Origin: Enterococcus villorum
GTDB lineage: Bacteria > Bacillota > Bacilli > Lactobacillales > Enterococcaceae
Assembly: GCF_007990225.1 (NCBI RefSeq)
Contig: NZ_BJWF01000001.1
Coordinates: 124,001-188,000, forward strand
Reading direction: 5' to 3'
DNA length: 64,000 nt
The notes beneath the pieces were generated by a model. That model ran no database searches. It worked only from the letters and a program-made list of their open reading frames with translations, and was not told the DNA's origin. Below, in pieces: positions 20,249 to 29,572 of the stretch. Each line of letters opens with the position of its first letter. Within the stretch, counting starts at the first letter, position 1. Position numbers and translations under genes: made by a program.

Positions 20249-20371
20249 AGTCTCCTCCTTTGATCCTCTTTCTCATCTTATCAGTACAGTTATAAAGTAT
20301 GCAAGTGATGGAGTTATTGTTTTAAAAATTATATCGATTGAAGTATGATTAACAAAAAGGAGGTTACTAGC

Positions 20372-20698
20372 ATGCTCAATGCGTATTTTGTTTTTGGCGT
20401 TCCTATTTTTTTACTGGTTCTCTATTTTATTTTTGCGTACATACGGAAAAAAAATACGATCCATTATTTGGGATTTATTCTACTGATTATTTCTGGATTC
20501 ATGTTAGCTTTCAATCTTCAAACGTGGCAACAAGCATTACTCGAAATGGATCAACATTCCACACAACATTTATCAGATAAAGTGGGATATCCGATTTATT
20601 TGATTTGGGTACCTATCCTCATTGCCAGTGGCTTAGTGTTACTCAACCTTTTTCGTGCTTGGCGTCGCCTGCAACAATTGAGGAAAGAAAAAAACTAA
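20372..20698 (+). CDS. Small membrane protein, unknown function
   Basis: Not recognised. About 108 aa with three transmembrane helices (about residues 3-20, 30-47, 72-94) and a basic C-terminal tail rich in Arg/Lys. The frame opens 9 codons upstream, but AAAAAGGAGG lies 8 bp before the ATG at 20372, inside that extension, so I take the shorter form. Divergent from the VanZ-RDD gene and closed by a strong terminator. Confidence 0.75.
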   Translation: MLNAYFVFGVPIFLLVLYFIFAYIRKKNTIHYLGFILLIISGFMLAFNLQTWQQALLEMDQHSTQHLSDKVGYPIYLIWVPILIASGLVLLNLFRAWRRLQQLRKEKN

Positions 20699-20719
20699 TG
20701 GACGATACAAAATAAACGT

Positions 20720-20759
20720 AAAAAAGTGCGTCCCCTTCTTTGGGTAACGCACTTTTTTT
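20720..20759. terminator. Bidirectional terminator
   Basis: AAAAAAGTGCGT / ACGCACTTTTTT hairpin between convergent genes (small membrane protein and abgT); T run on one strand and A run on the other make it usable from both sides. Confidence 0.85.
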
Positions 20760-20873
20760 ATTTTCAAGCGAATTTTATTTGAGAAGATTCGTTTGTTTAC
20801 ATCTCAATAAAGCCAGCTGATTTTACTCACTTATTCACGTTTTGAATGAATAGTATCCTTATTTATTCTAAGA

Positions 20874-22424
20874 TTAGCTTAAACTCATACTAATACCTGG
20901 TCCTAATGGGATATTAAATACGTAGAACAAGATGAATAAAATGATCCAAGTAATAAGCAAGCCAACTGAGTGAGGAAGCATCATGGAAATAATGGTTCCC
21001 ACACCAGTTTTTTTCTGATATTTTGCTGCAAACGTAACAATTAAAGCAAAATATGGCATCAAAGGTGTAATAATATTAATTGGTGAATCAGCGACACGAT
21101 AAGCAGCTAAAACAGCTTCTGGTGCCACGCCTAATTGGTAAAGCAATGGCACAAAAATCGGTGTTAAAATTGCAAATTTTGGCACCGCACCTACTAAAAC
21201 AAAATCTAAAAGCACGACTAAAGCAAGAAAACTTAATAGTAACGCTAAACTACTGAGATTCATCTCCTCAATAAGCGAAGCAGAATTAACAGCCCATACT
21301 GTACCTAAATTCGTAAAATTAAAGTAAGCGATAAATTGGCTAATGATGAAAAGTAAAAAGATCATCCCGCCTAAATTACTAAATACCTTAATAATTGGTG
21401 TCACTACATCTAAACTAGATTTAATTTTTCCAATCGCTTTTCCAAAACAAATTGCTGGAATCAAAAAGATCAATAAAATCAAGGAAATCAAACTATCCAT
21501 AAATGGAGTAGAACCAATTAGATCACCTGTCTCTGGGTGACGTAATGCTCCATTACTTGGAATTGTTAGAAATAAAATAAAAGCTAATACAATTAAAAAG
21601 CCAATGAATGCCCAACGCAACCCTTTTGACTCATCCTCAATCTCGTCACTATCAATCGCTTCTTCTTCTTTATACGTTCCTAGACGAGGTTCAATGAGCT
21701 TTTCGTTGATCAAAGTACAGACAATTACCACTAATATAGTGGAAGCAATTGAAAAATAAAAATTAGCCATCAAATCTACCGAATAACTTGGATTAATAAT
21801 GTGGATTGCATCATTTAATATTTCAGTTAACATTCCATCAATAGGTGTAATAACTAAATTGACACCAAATCCCCCTGATACACCAGCAAAAGCAGCGGAT
21901 AGGCCTGCTAAAGGATGACGACCAACTTTATAAAAAACTGCAGCACCTAATGGGATCAATACAAGATACCCAGCATCTGAAGCGATACTAGATAATACAC
22001 CTAGTAAGACTAAGACAGCTGTCAAAGAAGATTTAGGTACTACTTTGACAAGCTTGCGGATCATTGCGCCGATCAAACCAATTTCTTCGGCAAAACCTAC
22101 CCCTACCATTGCTACTAACGTCACACCTAGCGCCTGAAAACCCATTAAATTGGAAACTGTTGAGGTTAAGATAAAGCGAATACCTTCTCCACTAAGTAAA
22201 CTTTTCACATGTACTGTTGTGAACTCCATCTTATCTAATTCTGCATTGTATATTTCATAAGTGGCATTTTGACCCATCATTTGAAATATTTGGGAAAGGA
22301 CCATCACAAACACAATCAACAATAAGAAAATGATTGCTGGGTGAGGCACTCGATTCCCCAGCCTCTCCACACCATCTAATAGTTTATCTATTTTTGAGTG
22401 ATTCTTTTTTACGCCTTCTTTCAT
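20874..22424 (-). CDS. abgT: AbgT-family transporter
   Basis: Proton-driven membrane transporter; E. coli AbgT imports p-aminobenzoyl-glutamate, and other members export sulfonamides. The 516-aa protein has about 12 hydrophobic segments and family blocks such as RVPHPAIIFLLL (about 24), SDAGYLVLIPLGA (about 150), and DSPINIITPLMPYF (about 455). Start set at the ATG (22424) 8 bp after AAAGGAG, 12 codons inside the open frame. Last gene of the cluster APC-sdaB-pepV-sdaA-abgT, which suggests the substrate may be a peptide-like compound cleaved by the neighbouring peptidase. Confidence 0.9.
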   Translation of the reverse strand: MKEGVKKNHSKIDKLLDGVERLGNRVPHPAIIFLLLIVFVMVLSQIFQMMGQNATYEIYNAELDKMEFTTVHVKSLLSGEGIRFILTSTVSNLMGFQALGVTLVAMVGVGFAEEIGLIGAMIRKLVKVVPKSSLTAVLVLLGVLSSIASDAGYLVLIPLGAAVFYKVGRHPLAGLSAAFAGVSGGFGVNLVITPIDGMLTEILNDAIHIINPSYSVDLMANFYFSIASTILVVIVCTLINEKLIEPRLGTYKEEEAIDSDEIEDESKGLRWAFIGFLIVLAFILFLTIPSNGALRHPETGDLIGSTPFMDSLISLILLIFLIPAICFGKAIGKIKSSLDVVTPIIKVFSNLGGMIFLLFIISQFIAYFNFTNLGTVWAVNSASLIEEMNLSSLALLLSFLALVVLLDFVLVGAVPKFAILTPIFVPLLYQLGVAPEAVLAAYRVADSPINIITPLMPYFALIVTFAAKYQKKTGVGTIISMMLPHSVGLLITWIILFILFYVFNIPLGPGISMSLS

Positions 22425-22580
22425 TTGAATTATCTCCTTTAAAATGAACGGATCATCCATCCTCGCTCATAAACCAACCTTGCCATGCGATTGAGTTAAG
22501 AATTTTTTTAATGCTTTTCTTCTCTCATTTTATTGCGCCTATTGATAGATGATCCATTCTTCTCCTATTTCATTTTTATT

Positions 22581-23441
22581 TCATTTTCCGAATAATTGTT
22601 CCGTTATTTTTAAGCCAGTAGGCGTAGTAGCTAAGCCACCCTCTGCGGTTTCTTTAAAGCAGCTTGGCATTTTTTTACCTACTTGATGCATGGCTTGTAT
22701 CACTTCGTCTGCTGGAATCACACTTTCTATACCAGCTAATGCCATATCTGCGGTCATCAAAGCCAGAGAAGCACCCATTGCATTACGATTGATGCAAGGA
22801 ATTTCAACTAAACCAGCCACTGGATCGCAAATCAAACCCATCGTATTCATTAACGTTAAGGCGACTGCATGACCACATTGTTCAGGCGTACCACCGGCAA
22901 TTTCTACCAGACCTGCACTTGCCATCGCACTTGCTGAACCTATTTCAGCTTGGCAGCCACCTTGTGCGCCACTTATAGAAGCTTGATTTGCAATGGATAA
23001 CCCTACAGCACCTGCTGCGAATAAAAACTTAATCTGTTGCTCGTGAGTCAAATTTCTGCTTTCTTTCACCATATTGATTACTCCAGCACAAACACCAGCA
23101 CTGCCTGCTGTAGGCGTAGCGCATATGACCCCCATTGCAGCGTTTACTTCATTCGTAGCAATGGCATTCCTAGCTGCTTTTATCGTTTCAATTCCACTAA
23201 AAGAACGGTTATTTTTTAGATAAATATCTAATTTTTCAGCATCTCTACCAGAAAATCCCGTCACCGATTCCACGCCTGTAAGACCTCTTTGCACCGCAGC
23301 ATTCATCGTCTCGAGATTTTTCTCCATTTCCTGCCAAATTTCTTCTCGTGTTCGTCCACTTTCTCTAGCTTCAAAATCGATGATGACATCAGAAAAACTA
23401 CTAGCGTTCGCTAAAGAAATCAATTCAGCTATTGTTAACAT
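22581..23441 (-). CDS. sdaAA: L-serine dehydratase, iron-sulfur, alpha subunit
   Basis: Catalytic subunit of the two-chain [4Fe-4S] enzyme that turns L-serine into pyruvate and ammonia. The 286-aa protein has the expected cysteines: GVICATPTAGSAGVCAG (about 110), GLICDPVAGLVEIPCINRNAMGA (about 205-227). GGGGG lies 5 bp before ATG 23441; the five extra upstream codons of the frame are discarded. The beta subunit is encoded at 24935-25393, with pepV inserted between the two, which is not the usual adjacent order. Confidence 0.93.
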   Translation of the reverse strand: MLTIAELISLANASSFSDVIIDFEARESGRTREEIWQEMEKNLETMNAAVQRGLTGVESVTGFSGRDAEKLDIYLKNNRSFSGIETIKAARNAIATNEVNAAMGVICATPTAGSAGVCAGVINMVKESRNLTHEQQIKFLFAAGAVGLSIANQASISGAQGGCQAEIGSASAMASAGLVEIAGGTPEQCGHAVALTLMNTMGLICDPVAGLVEIPCINRNAMGASLALMTADMALAGIESVIPADEVIQAMHQVGKKMPSCFKETAEGGLATTPTGLKITEQLFGK

Positions 23442-23491
23442 ATTTTCCCCCTTCACCTTTTTCTTTAAAAGTAAGCAGTAAAAAGTTAGCT

Positions 23492-24910
23492 TTATTTAAC
23501 CAAACGATAAATGGCATCCGCATAAATCGCTGTTGCTTTTAAAATATCCTCTACATACATATATTCATTTGGTTGATGCATGACATTTTCTCTTCCTGGG
23601 AAAAGAGCACCGTAAGCGCATCCTTTTTCTAAAATCCGACCATAAGTACCACCACCAATCGTACGTTCATGACCTTTTTCACCAGTATGCTCTTCGTAAA
23701 CAGTCATTAATGTTTGGATAAATGGATCTTCTCCAGAAACGTAATGCGGCAATTTGATATCTCCGATTATTCCAACAGTCACATTCAACGGTGTGAGTAG
23801 TTGGCTTATTTCTGCTAATATGTCATCTTTAGTGATCCCTTTAGGATGGCGAATATTGATGACAATCTTTTTATCTTGATGAGCCGAATACTGGAAGATA
23901 TTTCCGCTAGTCGTTACTTTCCCCATCACGTCATCTTCTAGATAAACATTCAGCAATCGTCCATTAAAATCAAGATGAAGGTGCTTTGCAATGACAGATA
24001 AATAATTAGAAGCTGTCGCATCAAATGAATAACGGTGTAAGAAATCACCAAGATATGTCGCAGCATTGACACCAAGACTTGGTTCTTGCGCATGAACAGC
24101 TTTTCCATAAATGGTAAAAGTAGCTGACGTTTCACTACCTTCAAAATGACCTTTTACCTCATGCTCTAATAAATAATTATTAAAATCATTACTTAAACGG
24201 TTGATCATCTCTTGATTTTTCACCGTAACTACAGCAGTTGCTTCGCTTGGCACCATGTTCGCTCGTAGTCCTGAAACAAAACTTTCTAAAAATAAATCTC
24301 CTTGTGTAGCTTCCACGTTGTCAAAAACTAATTCATAGGAAAGAATCCCTTTTTCGCCGTTGATGATGGGAAAATCTGCATCTGGAGAGAATCCCATTTC
24401 AGGCATTTCTTCCACTTCCATATAGCGATGAATTCCCACCCATTCACTTTCTTCATCTGTTCCTATTATAAAACGGATTTTCTTGGTTATTGGAAGCTGT
24501 AGCTCTTTGATTATTTTCATCGCATAATACGCTGCTATAGAAGGTCCTTTGTCATCGCTAGCCCCTCTAGCAAACAATTTGCCCTCTTTAATCACTGGTT
24601 CAAAAGGATCCGTATCCCATCCTTCTCCTGTCGGAACCACATCTACATGACCAAGGATACCGAGCATTTCTGCTTCTGAATTTCCATAATCGATGTGCCC
24701 AGCTAGATTATCAACGTTTTTCACTTCAAATCCATCTCTTTCACCAAATGAAAGGACTTTTTGTAATGCCAGTGCAGGTCCTGGACCTAAAGGATATTCT
24801 GTTGTTCGATGCTCAATGTCTCGCACGCTATCAATGCTTAACAATTCATTTAAGTCTTTTAGTAATTCTTCCTTTCGTTGTTCCACTTCTTTCGTCCAAT
24901 TAATTTTCAT
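23492..24910 (-). CDS. pepV: Dipeptidase PepV (M20 family)
   Basis: Zinc dipeptidase that splits beta-Ala and other N-terminal dipeptides; cytoplasmic. The 472-aa protein carries the M20 metal ligands: GHVDVVPTGEGW (His/Asp, about 87-98), ARGASDDKGP (Asp about 121), DEESEW (Glu pair about 155), and a His near the C-terminus in VMHQPNEYM (about 445). RBS GGGGAG. It lies between the two serine dehydratase genes and is co-oriented with an amino acid and an AbgT transporter, which implies use of imported peptides. Confidence 0.92.
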   Translation of the reverse strand: MKINWTKEVEQRKEELLKDLNELLSIDSVRDIEHRTTEYPLGPGPALALQKVLSFGERDGFEVKNVDNLAGHIDYGNSEAEMLGILGHVDVVPTGEGWDTDPFEPVIKEGKLFARGASDDKGPSIAAYYAMKIIKELQLPITKKIRFIIGTDEESEWVGIHRYMEVEEMPEMGFSPDADFPIINGEKGILSYELVFDNVEATQGDLFLESFVSGLRANMVPSEATAVVTVKNQEMINRLSNDFNNYLLEHEVKGHFEGSETSATFTIYGKAVHAQEPSLGVNAATYLGDFLHRYSFDATASNYLSVIAKHLHLDFNGRLLNVYLEDDVMGKVTTSGNIFQYSAHQDKKIVINIRHPKGITKDDILAEISQLLTPLNVTVGIIGDIKLPHYVSGEDPFIQTLMTVYEEHTGEKGHERTIGGGTYGRILEKGCAYGALFPGRENVMHQPNEYMYVEDILKATAIYADAIYRLVK

Positions 24911-24934
24911 AGTATTCTCCCCATAAATTTTATT

Positions 24935-25393
24935 TTATACATGATTGCTCATGCTAATCCCCTTTTTATTGATGGTTTCTTCTACTTTTGAAATTTCGAT
25001 ATTCCCACCACCGATGGAAATACCTGTTACAGCCAATCTTTTTTCCAAAGATTTCATCAGTATCTTCACTGTATTTGGATGCGCCATTTCTTTTTTAGAG
25101 GGAATGAAGCAGACTTCGATTCCTTCTTTATAAGCAAGCGCTAATGATTCTGGTAACCTCGGATCATCTGGTAACATTTGAAGTAATCCGCCAACTAAGG
25201 CTATATCTGTTCCATGACCACGATACGTTTTGCCAAATGAACCATAAAGATAAATATCTACCTCGATAGGTTTTTGTTTAAATATTTGGCGGGCGTAGTA
25301 GCCAATTCTTGCTGCTCCCGCCGTGTGAGAATTGCTTGGACCGACCATTATTGGACCAATGATATCGAATACACTTTTATATTTTGCCGTCAT
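24935..25393 (-). CDS. sdaAB: L-serine dehydratase, iron-sulfur, beta subunit (short, no ACT domain)
   Basis: Partner of the alpha subunit in serine deamination. The 152 residues cover the SDH_beta domain: VFDIIGPIMVGPSNSHTAGA (about 9-28), YGSFGKTYRGHGTD (about 50), and SIGGGNIEI near the end. Typical beta subunits have about 220 residues with a C-terminal ACT domain; this one stops 15 residues after SIGGGNIEI and the following 24 bp lead straight into pepV, so the ACT domain is absent and not merely frameshifted. RBS GAAGGAG. Confidence 0.9.
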   Translation of the reverse strand: MTAKYKSVFDIIGPIMVGPSNSHTAGAARIGYYARQIFKQKPIEVDIYLYGSFGKTYRGHGTDIALVGGLLQMLPDDPRLPESLALAYKEGIEVCFIPSKKEMAHPNTVKILMKSLEKRLAVTGISIGGGNIEISKVEETINKKGISMSNHV

Positions 25394-25428
25394 TGTTTTT
25401 CTCCTTCATGATCATTTCTTCATTCTCT

Positions 25429-26784
25429 TCAGCTGTATTTATTTTTTAAATATAAATAAACAGGAATGCCAGCTAAAGTCATTGCAATCCCGCTAAGCGC
25501 AAGAAATGTTTGCGTTAATAACGTACTAACCACGATAAATCCTCCACCTATAATGGCAATTAACGGAATAATAGGATACAAAGGAACTTTATAAGGTCTT
25601 TTTAAAGACGGTTCGGTTTTTCTCAAAATGATGACTCCAATAAATACCATCGTATAAAAAATCCAAATAACAAAAACGAGCATATCTGTGAGCATGTCAA
25701 GCCCACCAACCATCATCATTAAAATTGCGACTACTAATTCCAAAATACCGGCTGATAACGGTACATTTGTACGTTCTGTTAATTTTCCTAAATGTTTACT
25801 AAAAGGCAAGCGATTTTCTTGTGCCATCACATAAGGTAAGCGCATACCAGTTAATGTATAGCCGTTGATCGTTCCATAGACTGAGATTAAGATCCCAATC
25901 GTTACTAGTTTTCCACCAAAGCCACCAAAAATCATCGTAGCGACTTCACTAGCTGCATTACTATTCCCACTTATTCCTTCGATCGATGCGGTTTTTAAAA
26001 AGACAGCATTAACTAATAAATAAACAATCATTATACCGATAATCCCCATCGAAATTGCTTTTGGTAAATCTTTCGCCGTTTTTTTTAATTCCCCTGCAAT
26101 ATTTCCTACATGGATCCAACCATCATAGGCAAACATGGTGGCTAAGAGCCCCGCCCCTAATGCTGAAAAAAAAGATAAATCTTTTCCAGCTACGATGGGA
26201 AATAATTGAAAATCAACACCACCACTTCGGAATAAGCCAAATAATACGATGACAAACAAAGGAATCAGTTTACAGACTAATGTAATAGATTGGAAAGCGC
26301 CCCCAATTTTCGATCCCAAAAGATTAATCAACAGGATTGTCACTGCTGCTAGAATGGCAACTGGTACAATCATTGATTGACTTAAATCAAATAAATTAAC
26401 AAATTGTGTACCAAAGATAATAGATAAAGCAGCAACATTGGCTGGGAAATAAATCACTACTTGTGCCCAGCCCAACAAGAAAGCAGCAGTTTTACCATAA
26501 GTCCGTTCAATATATTTCACCATTCCTCCTGTCTCAGGAATTGCTGCTGCTAACTCTGCACCAGTTAAACCAGCACAAACAGAAATTACACCTCCTAAAA
26601 ACCAAGAAAACATATGTAAACTTACGGAACCTGTTACTTCTGCTACACTTGCAGCTTTAAAAAATACCCCAGCACCAATAACTGTTCCCATCACCGTTGA
26701 CAAGGCAGTGAAAAAACCCATCGTTCGTTTTAACTCTGACCTATTTTCCCCTAACTCATCAACAATTACCTGATTACTCTCCAT
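25429..26784 (-). CDS. APC-family amino acid permease (SteT-like)
   Basis: Membrane amino acid transporter with about 12 helices. The 451-aa protein has the APC signature region MGTVIGAGVFFKAASVAE (about 33-50), PETGGMVKYIERTYG (about 83) and FAYDGWIHVGNIAGEL (about 225), resembling the L-type serine/threonine exchanger SteT of B. subtilis. First gene of the cluster with serine dehydratase, so serine or a small peptide product is a reasonable but unproven substrate. AAAGGAGG precedes the ATG; 35 bp gap to sdaAB. Confidence 0.85.
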   Translation of the reverse strand: MESNQVIVDELGENRSELKRTMGFFTALSTVMGTVIGAGVFFKAASVAEVTGSVSLHMFSWFLGGVISVCAGLTGAELAAAIPETGGMVKYIERTYGKTAAFLLGWAQVVIYFPANVAALSIIFGTQFVNLFDLSQSMIVPVAILAAVTILLINLLGSKIGGAFQSITLVCKLIPLFVIVLFGLFRSGGVDFQLFPIVAGKDLSFFSALGAGLLATMFAYDGWIHVGNIAGELKKTAKDLPKAISMGIIGIMIVYLLVNAVFLKTASIEGISGNSNAASEVATMIFGGFGGKLVTIGILISVYGTINGYTLTGMRLPYVMAQENRLPFSKHLGKLTERTNVPLSAGILELVVAILMMMVGGLDMLTDMLVFVIWIFYTMVFIGVIILRKTEPSLKRPYKVPLYPIIPLIAIIGGGFIVVSTLLTQTFLALSGIAMTLAGIPVYLYLKNKYS

Positions 26785-27290
26785 CTTTTTTCCTCCTTTA
26801 CCGTAAATTTTTAATTAAGAATAAGAATATTAATTGCATTATATAGACCATGTTCTTTTAATAACACTACTTATCTATCCAAATATATAATAATACTAGA
26901 GCACACCTCTTTTCTTTTCTGTATTTTTCTTTCATGATCTAGGAATGAAACCAAACATTTCACCGTTCATACCCATTACAAGTATAAACAATTTGGATAA
27001 CGCTTACTTAAATTATGAGAGTTATTTAACCATATTTTTTCCACATAACGGAAAAATAGCATACAAATTTTAGTTTGTTCTTTTATCTTAACTTATTCAT
27101 TATATGTTATTTTTTAAATTTGTTCCTTTTAGAGCGGCTTGAAAGTTAAACGTAGTAAATGCCACAAAAATAGTATTTATTTTCTGAATTTTTAGTATTT
27201 AATTTTTTATTCTCTTTTGGTGTGCAAAATTGAAAAACATAGAAATACCCACTTTATTAGTCTTTTCTCATTTTTAAGAGCGTCTAGACG
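26785..27290. other. Long AT-rich intergenic region
   Basis: About 500 bp between the APC-serine cluster (which starts here, leftwards) and the HD-domain gene terminator. Very AT-rich; must contain the cluster promoter (TATATA and TATAAT-like boxes near 26840-26890). I see no ORF with an RBS and no clear structured RNA. Confidence 0.5.
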
Positions 27291-27323
27291 AAAAAAAGCC
27301 CGAGTGCCTAAACCGCACTCGGG
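27291..27323 (-). terminator. Terminator after the HD-domain gene
   Basis: Very stable hairpin CCCGAGTGC / GCACTCGGG followed on the minus strand by CTTTTTTT. Confidence 0.92.
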
Positions 27324-27334
27324 TTCGTTCTATT

Positions 27335-28012
27335 TTATTGTTTCAACCAATTTTCAGGAGTAAAGTCAGGGTCATCAACTGACCATTCTTTAAAGAACTC
27401 CTCTAAAAATTCACGCATAAAAAGCTCTCGTCTTTTTGCTTCTTTTTTCCCATACTGAGTATTCATCATGTCCGGAAGCAAGAATAATTTTTCATAGAAA
27501 TGATTAATCACAGTGGTTCCCTTACGATAATCTTTTTTACTATTAAAATTAACTGGTTGTCGCTCTTGGTCAAAAATCGGGTGCCCATGTCCCCCACCAA
27601 AATAGGCTGTACGCAAAATACCAATCGCTCCCAAAGCTTCAATTCGATCCGCATCTTGCACAATTTTTCCTTCAAGAGACAACTCAGGAACCTTATCTGA
27701 TAACCCTTTTGAGAAAGACATATTATCGATAATAAAAAAAATTTCTGCAATTGTTAGCTGGTCAAGTGGAATACTCTGTAAAAAATGTTCTAAATCTTCT
27801 TTTGCTTTTGCTTCATTCTTTACCACCTTATCATCGATCGTATCATGTAGATAAGCTGCAGCAAGTGTGATCAATGGATCTGCATGAGGTTCAGTCAAAA
27901 GAATTTTTTCAGCAAGTTTAACCACTCGTTTCGTATGATCAAACCCATGCCCTGTCAGATCGTTAGCTAATTGTTGCCTACTATATTCAGCAATTTTAGT
28001 GAGTTCATCCAT
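27335..28012 (-). CDS. HD-domain phosphohydrolase (YedJ-like)
   Basis: Predicted metal-dependent phosphohydrolase; natural substrate unknown, possibly a nucleotide. The 225-aa protein has HD-domain ligands: GHGFDHTKRVVKLA (His about 22-26), AAYLHDTIDD (HD pair about 54) and VQDADRIEALGAIG (Asp about 117). ATG with GAGGGA upstream, 3 bp after the M32 carboxypeptidase stop, so they probably form one transcript ending at the hairpin at 27291. Confidence 0.88.
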   Translation of the reverse strand: MDELTKIAEYSRQQLANDLTGHGFDHTKRVVKLAEKILLTEPHADPLITLAAAYLHDTIDDKVVKNEAKAKEDLEHFLQSIPLDQLTIAEIFFIIDNMSFSKGLSDKVPELSLEGKIVQDADRIEALGAIGILRTAYFGGGHGHPIFDQERQPVNFNSKKDYRKGTTVINHFYEKLFLLPDMMNTQYGKKEAKRRELFMREFLEEFFKEWSVDDPDFTPENWLKQ

Positions 28013-28015
28013 TCT

Positions 28016-29536
28016 TTATCCCTCTTTTTTCTTAACGATTTCTTCTACTTGATAAACGGAGAAATAGATTTTTTTCATATAATCAATCAAATATTGAGGA
28101 TTTAATGTTTCCTTTGTGGCATCCAGAATCAATTGAGTTGGCTTTCTTGATGCTCCATATTGGTGAATATGCTCTTTCATCCACTCTTTGATTGGTAAAT
28201 AATCATCAGAAGCCAATACTTCATCTAGTGATACTTCTTGTTCTAAAGCATGAAGAAGTTGTGCTGCGTACATGTATCCTAAAGCATAAGATGGGAAGTA
28301 ACCAAAACTTGCTCCAGACCAGTGAACATCTTGTAAGATTCCCTCTAAGTCATTTTCCGGACAAATCCCAAGATATTCTTCATATTTTTGGTTCCAGATA
28401 GCTGGTAATTGAGCGACTTCAACGCCTTCGTTAAAAATCATTTTTTCGATTTCATAACGGATAATGATATGCAAAGGATACGTTAAACTATCTGCCTCGA
28501 TACGAATCAAACTTGCCTTTGTTTGCTTCAACGAACGGTAAAAGTCAACGAATGAAATATCATCGAAAGTTCCTTGGGCACATTCTTGGAAAAAAGGATA
28601 TTGTTTTTCCCAAAAACTTCGATTGCTACCAATAATGATTTCATTGAATAAAGATTGAGATTCGTGGATACCCATAGAAGTTCCTTGATAAATTGGGGTA
28701 TAGGCAAATTTTTGATCAATGTTTTGTTCATACATCCCATGTCCAGCTTCATGAATCACACCGAAAATAGCCATTTGGAAATCATGCTCATTCCAACGAG
28801 TAGTGATGCGCGCATCATTATGATTTATACCAATCATAAAAGGATGAATTGTATCATCTAAACGCCCTCTTGAAAAGTCGTAACCTAACTGTTTGATCAC
28901 ACCGACTACAAATTTTTCTTGTTGTGCTTTTGTCATTTTTCGTGAAAGGAAACTAGTATCTGGTTCTTTCCCTTTTTCTTTTAATGTTTCTCTGATACTC
29001 AAGATTCCTTCTTTCAATTGTTGAAAAACCTGGTCTAAAATTTCAACTGTCATACCTGGTTCATACTGGTTGAGTAGGACATCATAGTTTGTTGCTTCTT
29101 CTTTTTTCCAATAGGGAATCAATTGTTTCGTTAACTCAATATTTTTCGTAAGTGCCTCTTGAAAATCAGCAAATGATTTGGTTTCACGCGCCTTTTGCCA
29201 CTGGACATGAGCAGTAGAAGTAGCAGTTGTCAAGGCACTCATCAATTCTTCTGGTACTTTATATTCAAGCTCATATTCTTCTTTTACCTTTTCAAAGACT
29301 AATTTTCCAGTGTCAGACAGTTCATCGGGATGTTTAGAAAAATATTGGATGGCTTCTTTTATCTTTGGACCAATTTTTTTTGAAAAATAAAGACTATAAA
29401 GATATCCGTTGACCTCGCTACGTTCCTTACTTGCTTTTTCAGGCATACCAGTTTGAATATCCCAGTCTAAAATACCTAATGCTTGTTGCAAAAAATTGAT
29501 TTCTTTTAGTTCTTTCAAAAATTCTTTCTCATTCAT
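28016..29536 (-). CDS. M32-family carboxypeptidase
   Basis: Thermostable-carboxypeptidase-1 type zinc enzyme (Taq family) that removes C-terminal residues from peptides in the cytoplasm. The 506-aa protein has the HEXXH zinc motif in VIHEAGHGMYEQ (His about 263) followed by the HESQSLFNE glutamate (about 293), and family blocks QTGMPEKASKERS near the N-terminus. Start set at ATG 29536 after GGAGG; the six upstream codons overlap the RBS. Normal family length. Confidence 0.92.
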   Translation of the reverse strand: MNEKEFLKELKEINFLQQALGILDWDIQTGMPEKASKERSEVNGYLYSLYFSKKIGPKIKEAIQYFSKHPDELSDTGKLVFEKVKEEYELEYKVPEELMSALTTATSTAHVQWQKARETKSFADFQEALTKNIELTKQLIPYWKKEEATNYDVLLNQYEPGMTVEILDQVFQQLKEGILSIRETLKEKGKEPDTSFLSRKMTKAQQEKFVVGVIKQLGYDFSRGRLDDTIHPFMIGINHNDARITTRWNEHDFQMAIFGVIHEAGHGMYEQNIDQKFAYTPIYQGTSMGIHESQSLFNEIIIGSNRSFWEKQYPFFQECAQGTFDDISFVDFYRSLKQTKASLIRIEADSLTYPLHIIIRYEIEKMIFNEGVEVAQLPAIWNQKYEEYLGICPENDLEGILQDVHWSGASFGYFPSYALGYMYAAQLLHALEQEVSLDEVLASDDYLPIKEWMKEHIHQYGASRKPTQLILDATKETLNPQYLIDYMKKIYFSVYQVEEIVKKKEG

Positions 29537-29572
29537 CTCTATTCCTCCAAACATCCTGTTTTATTTTTAGAT

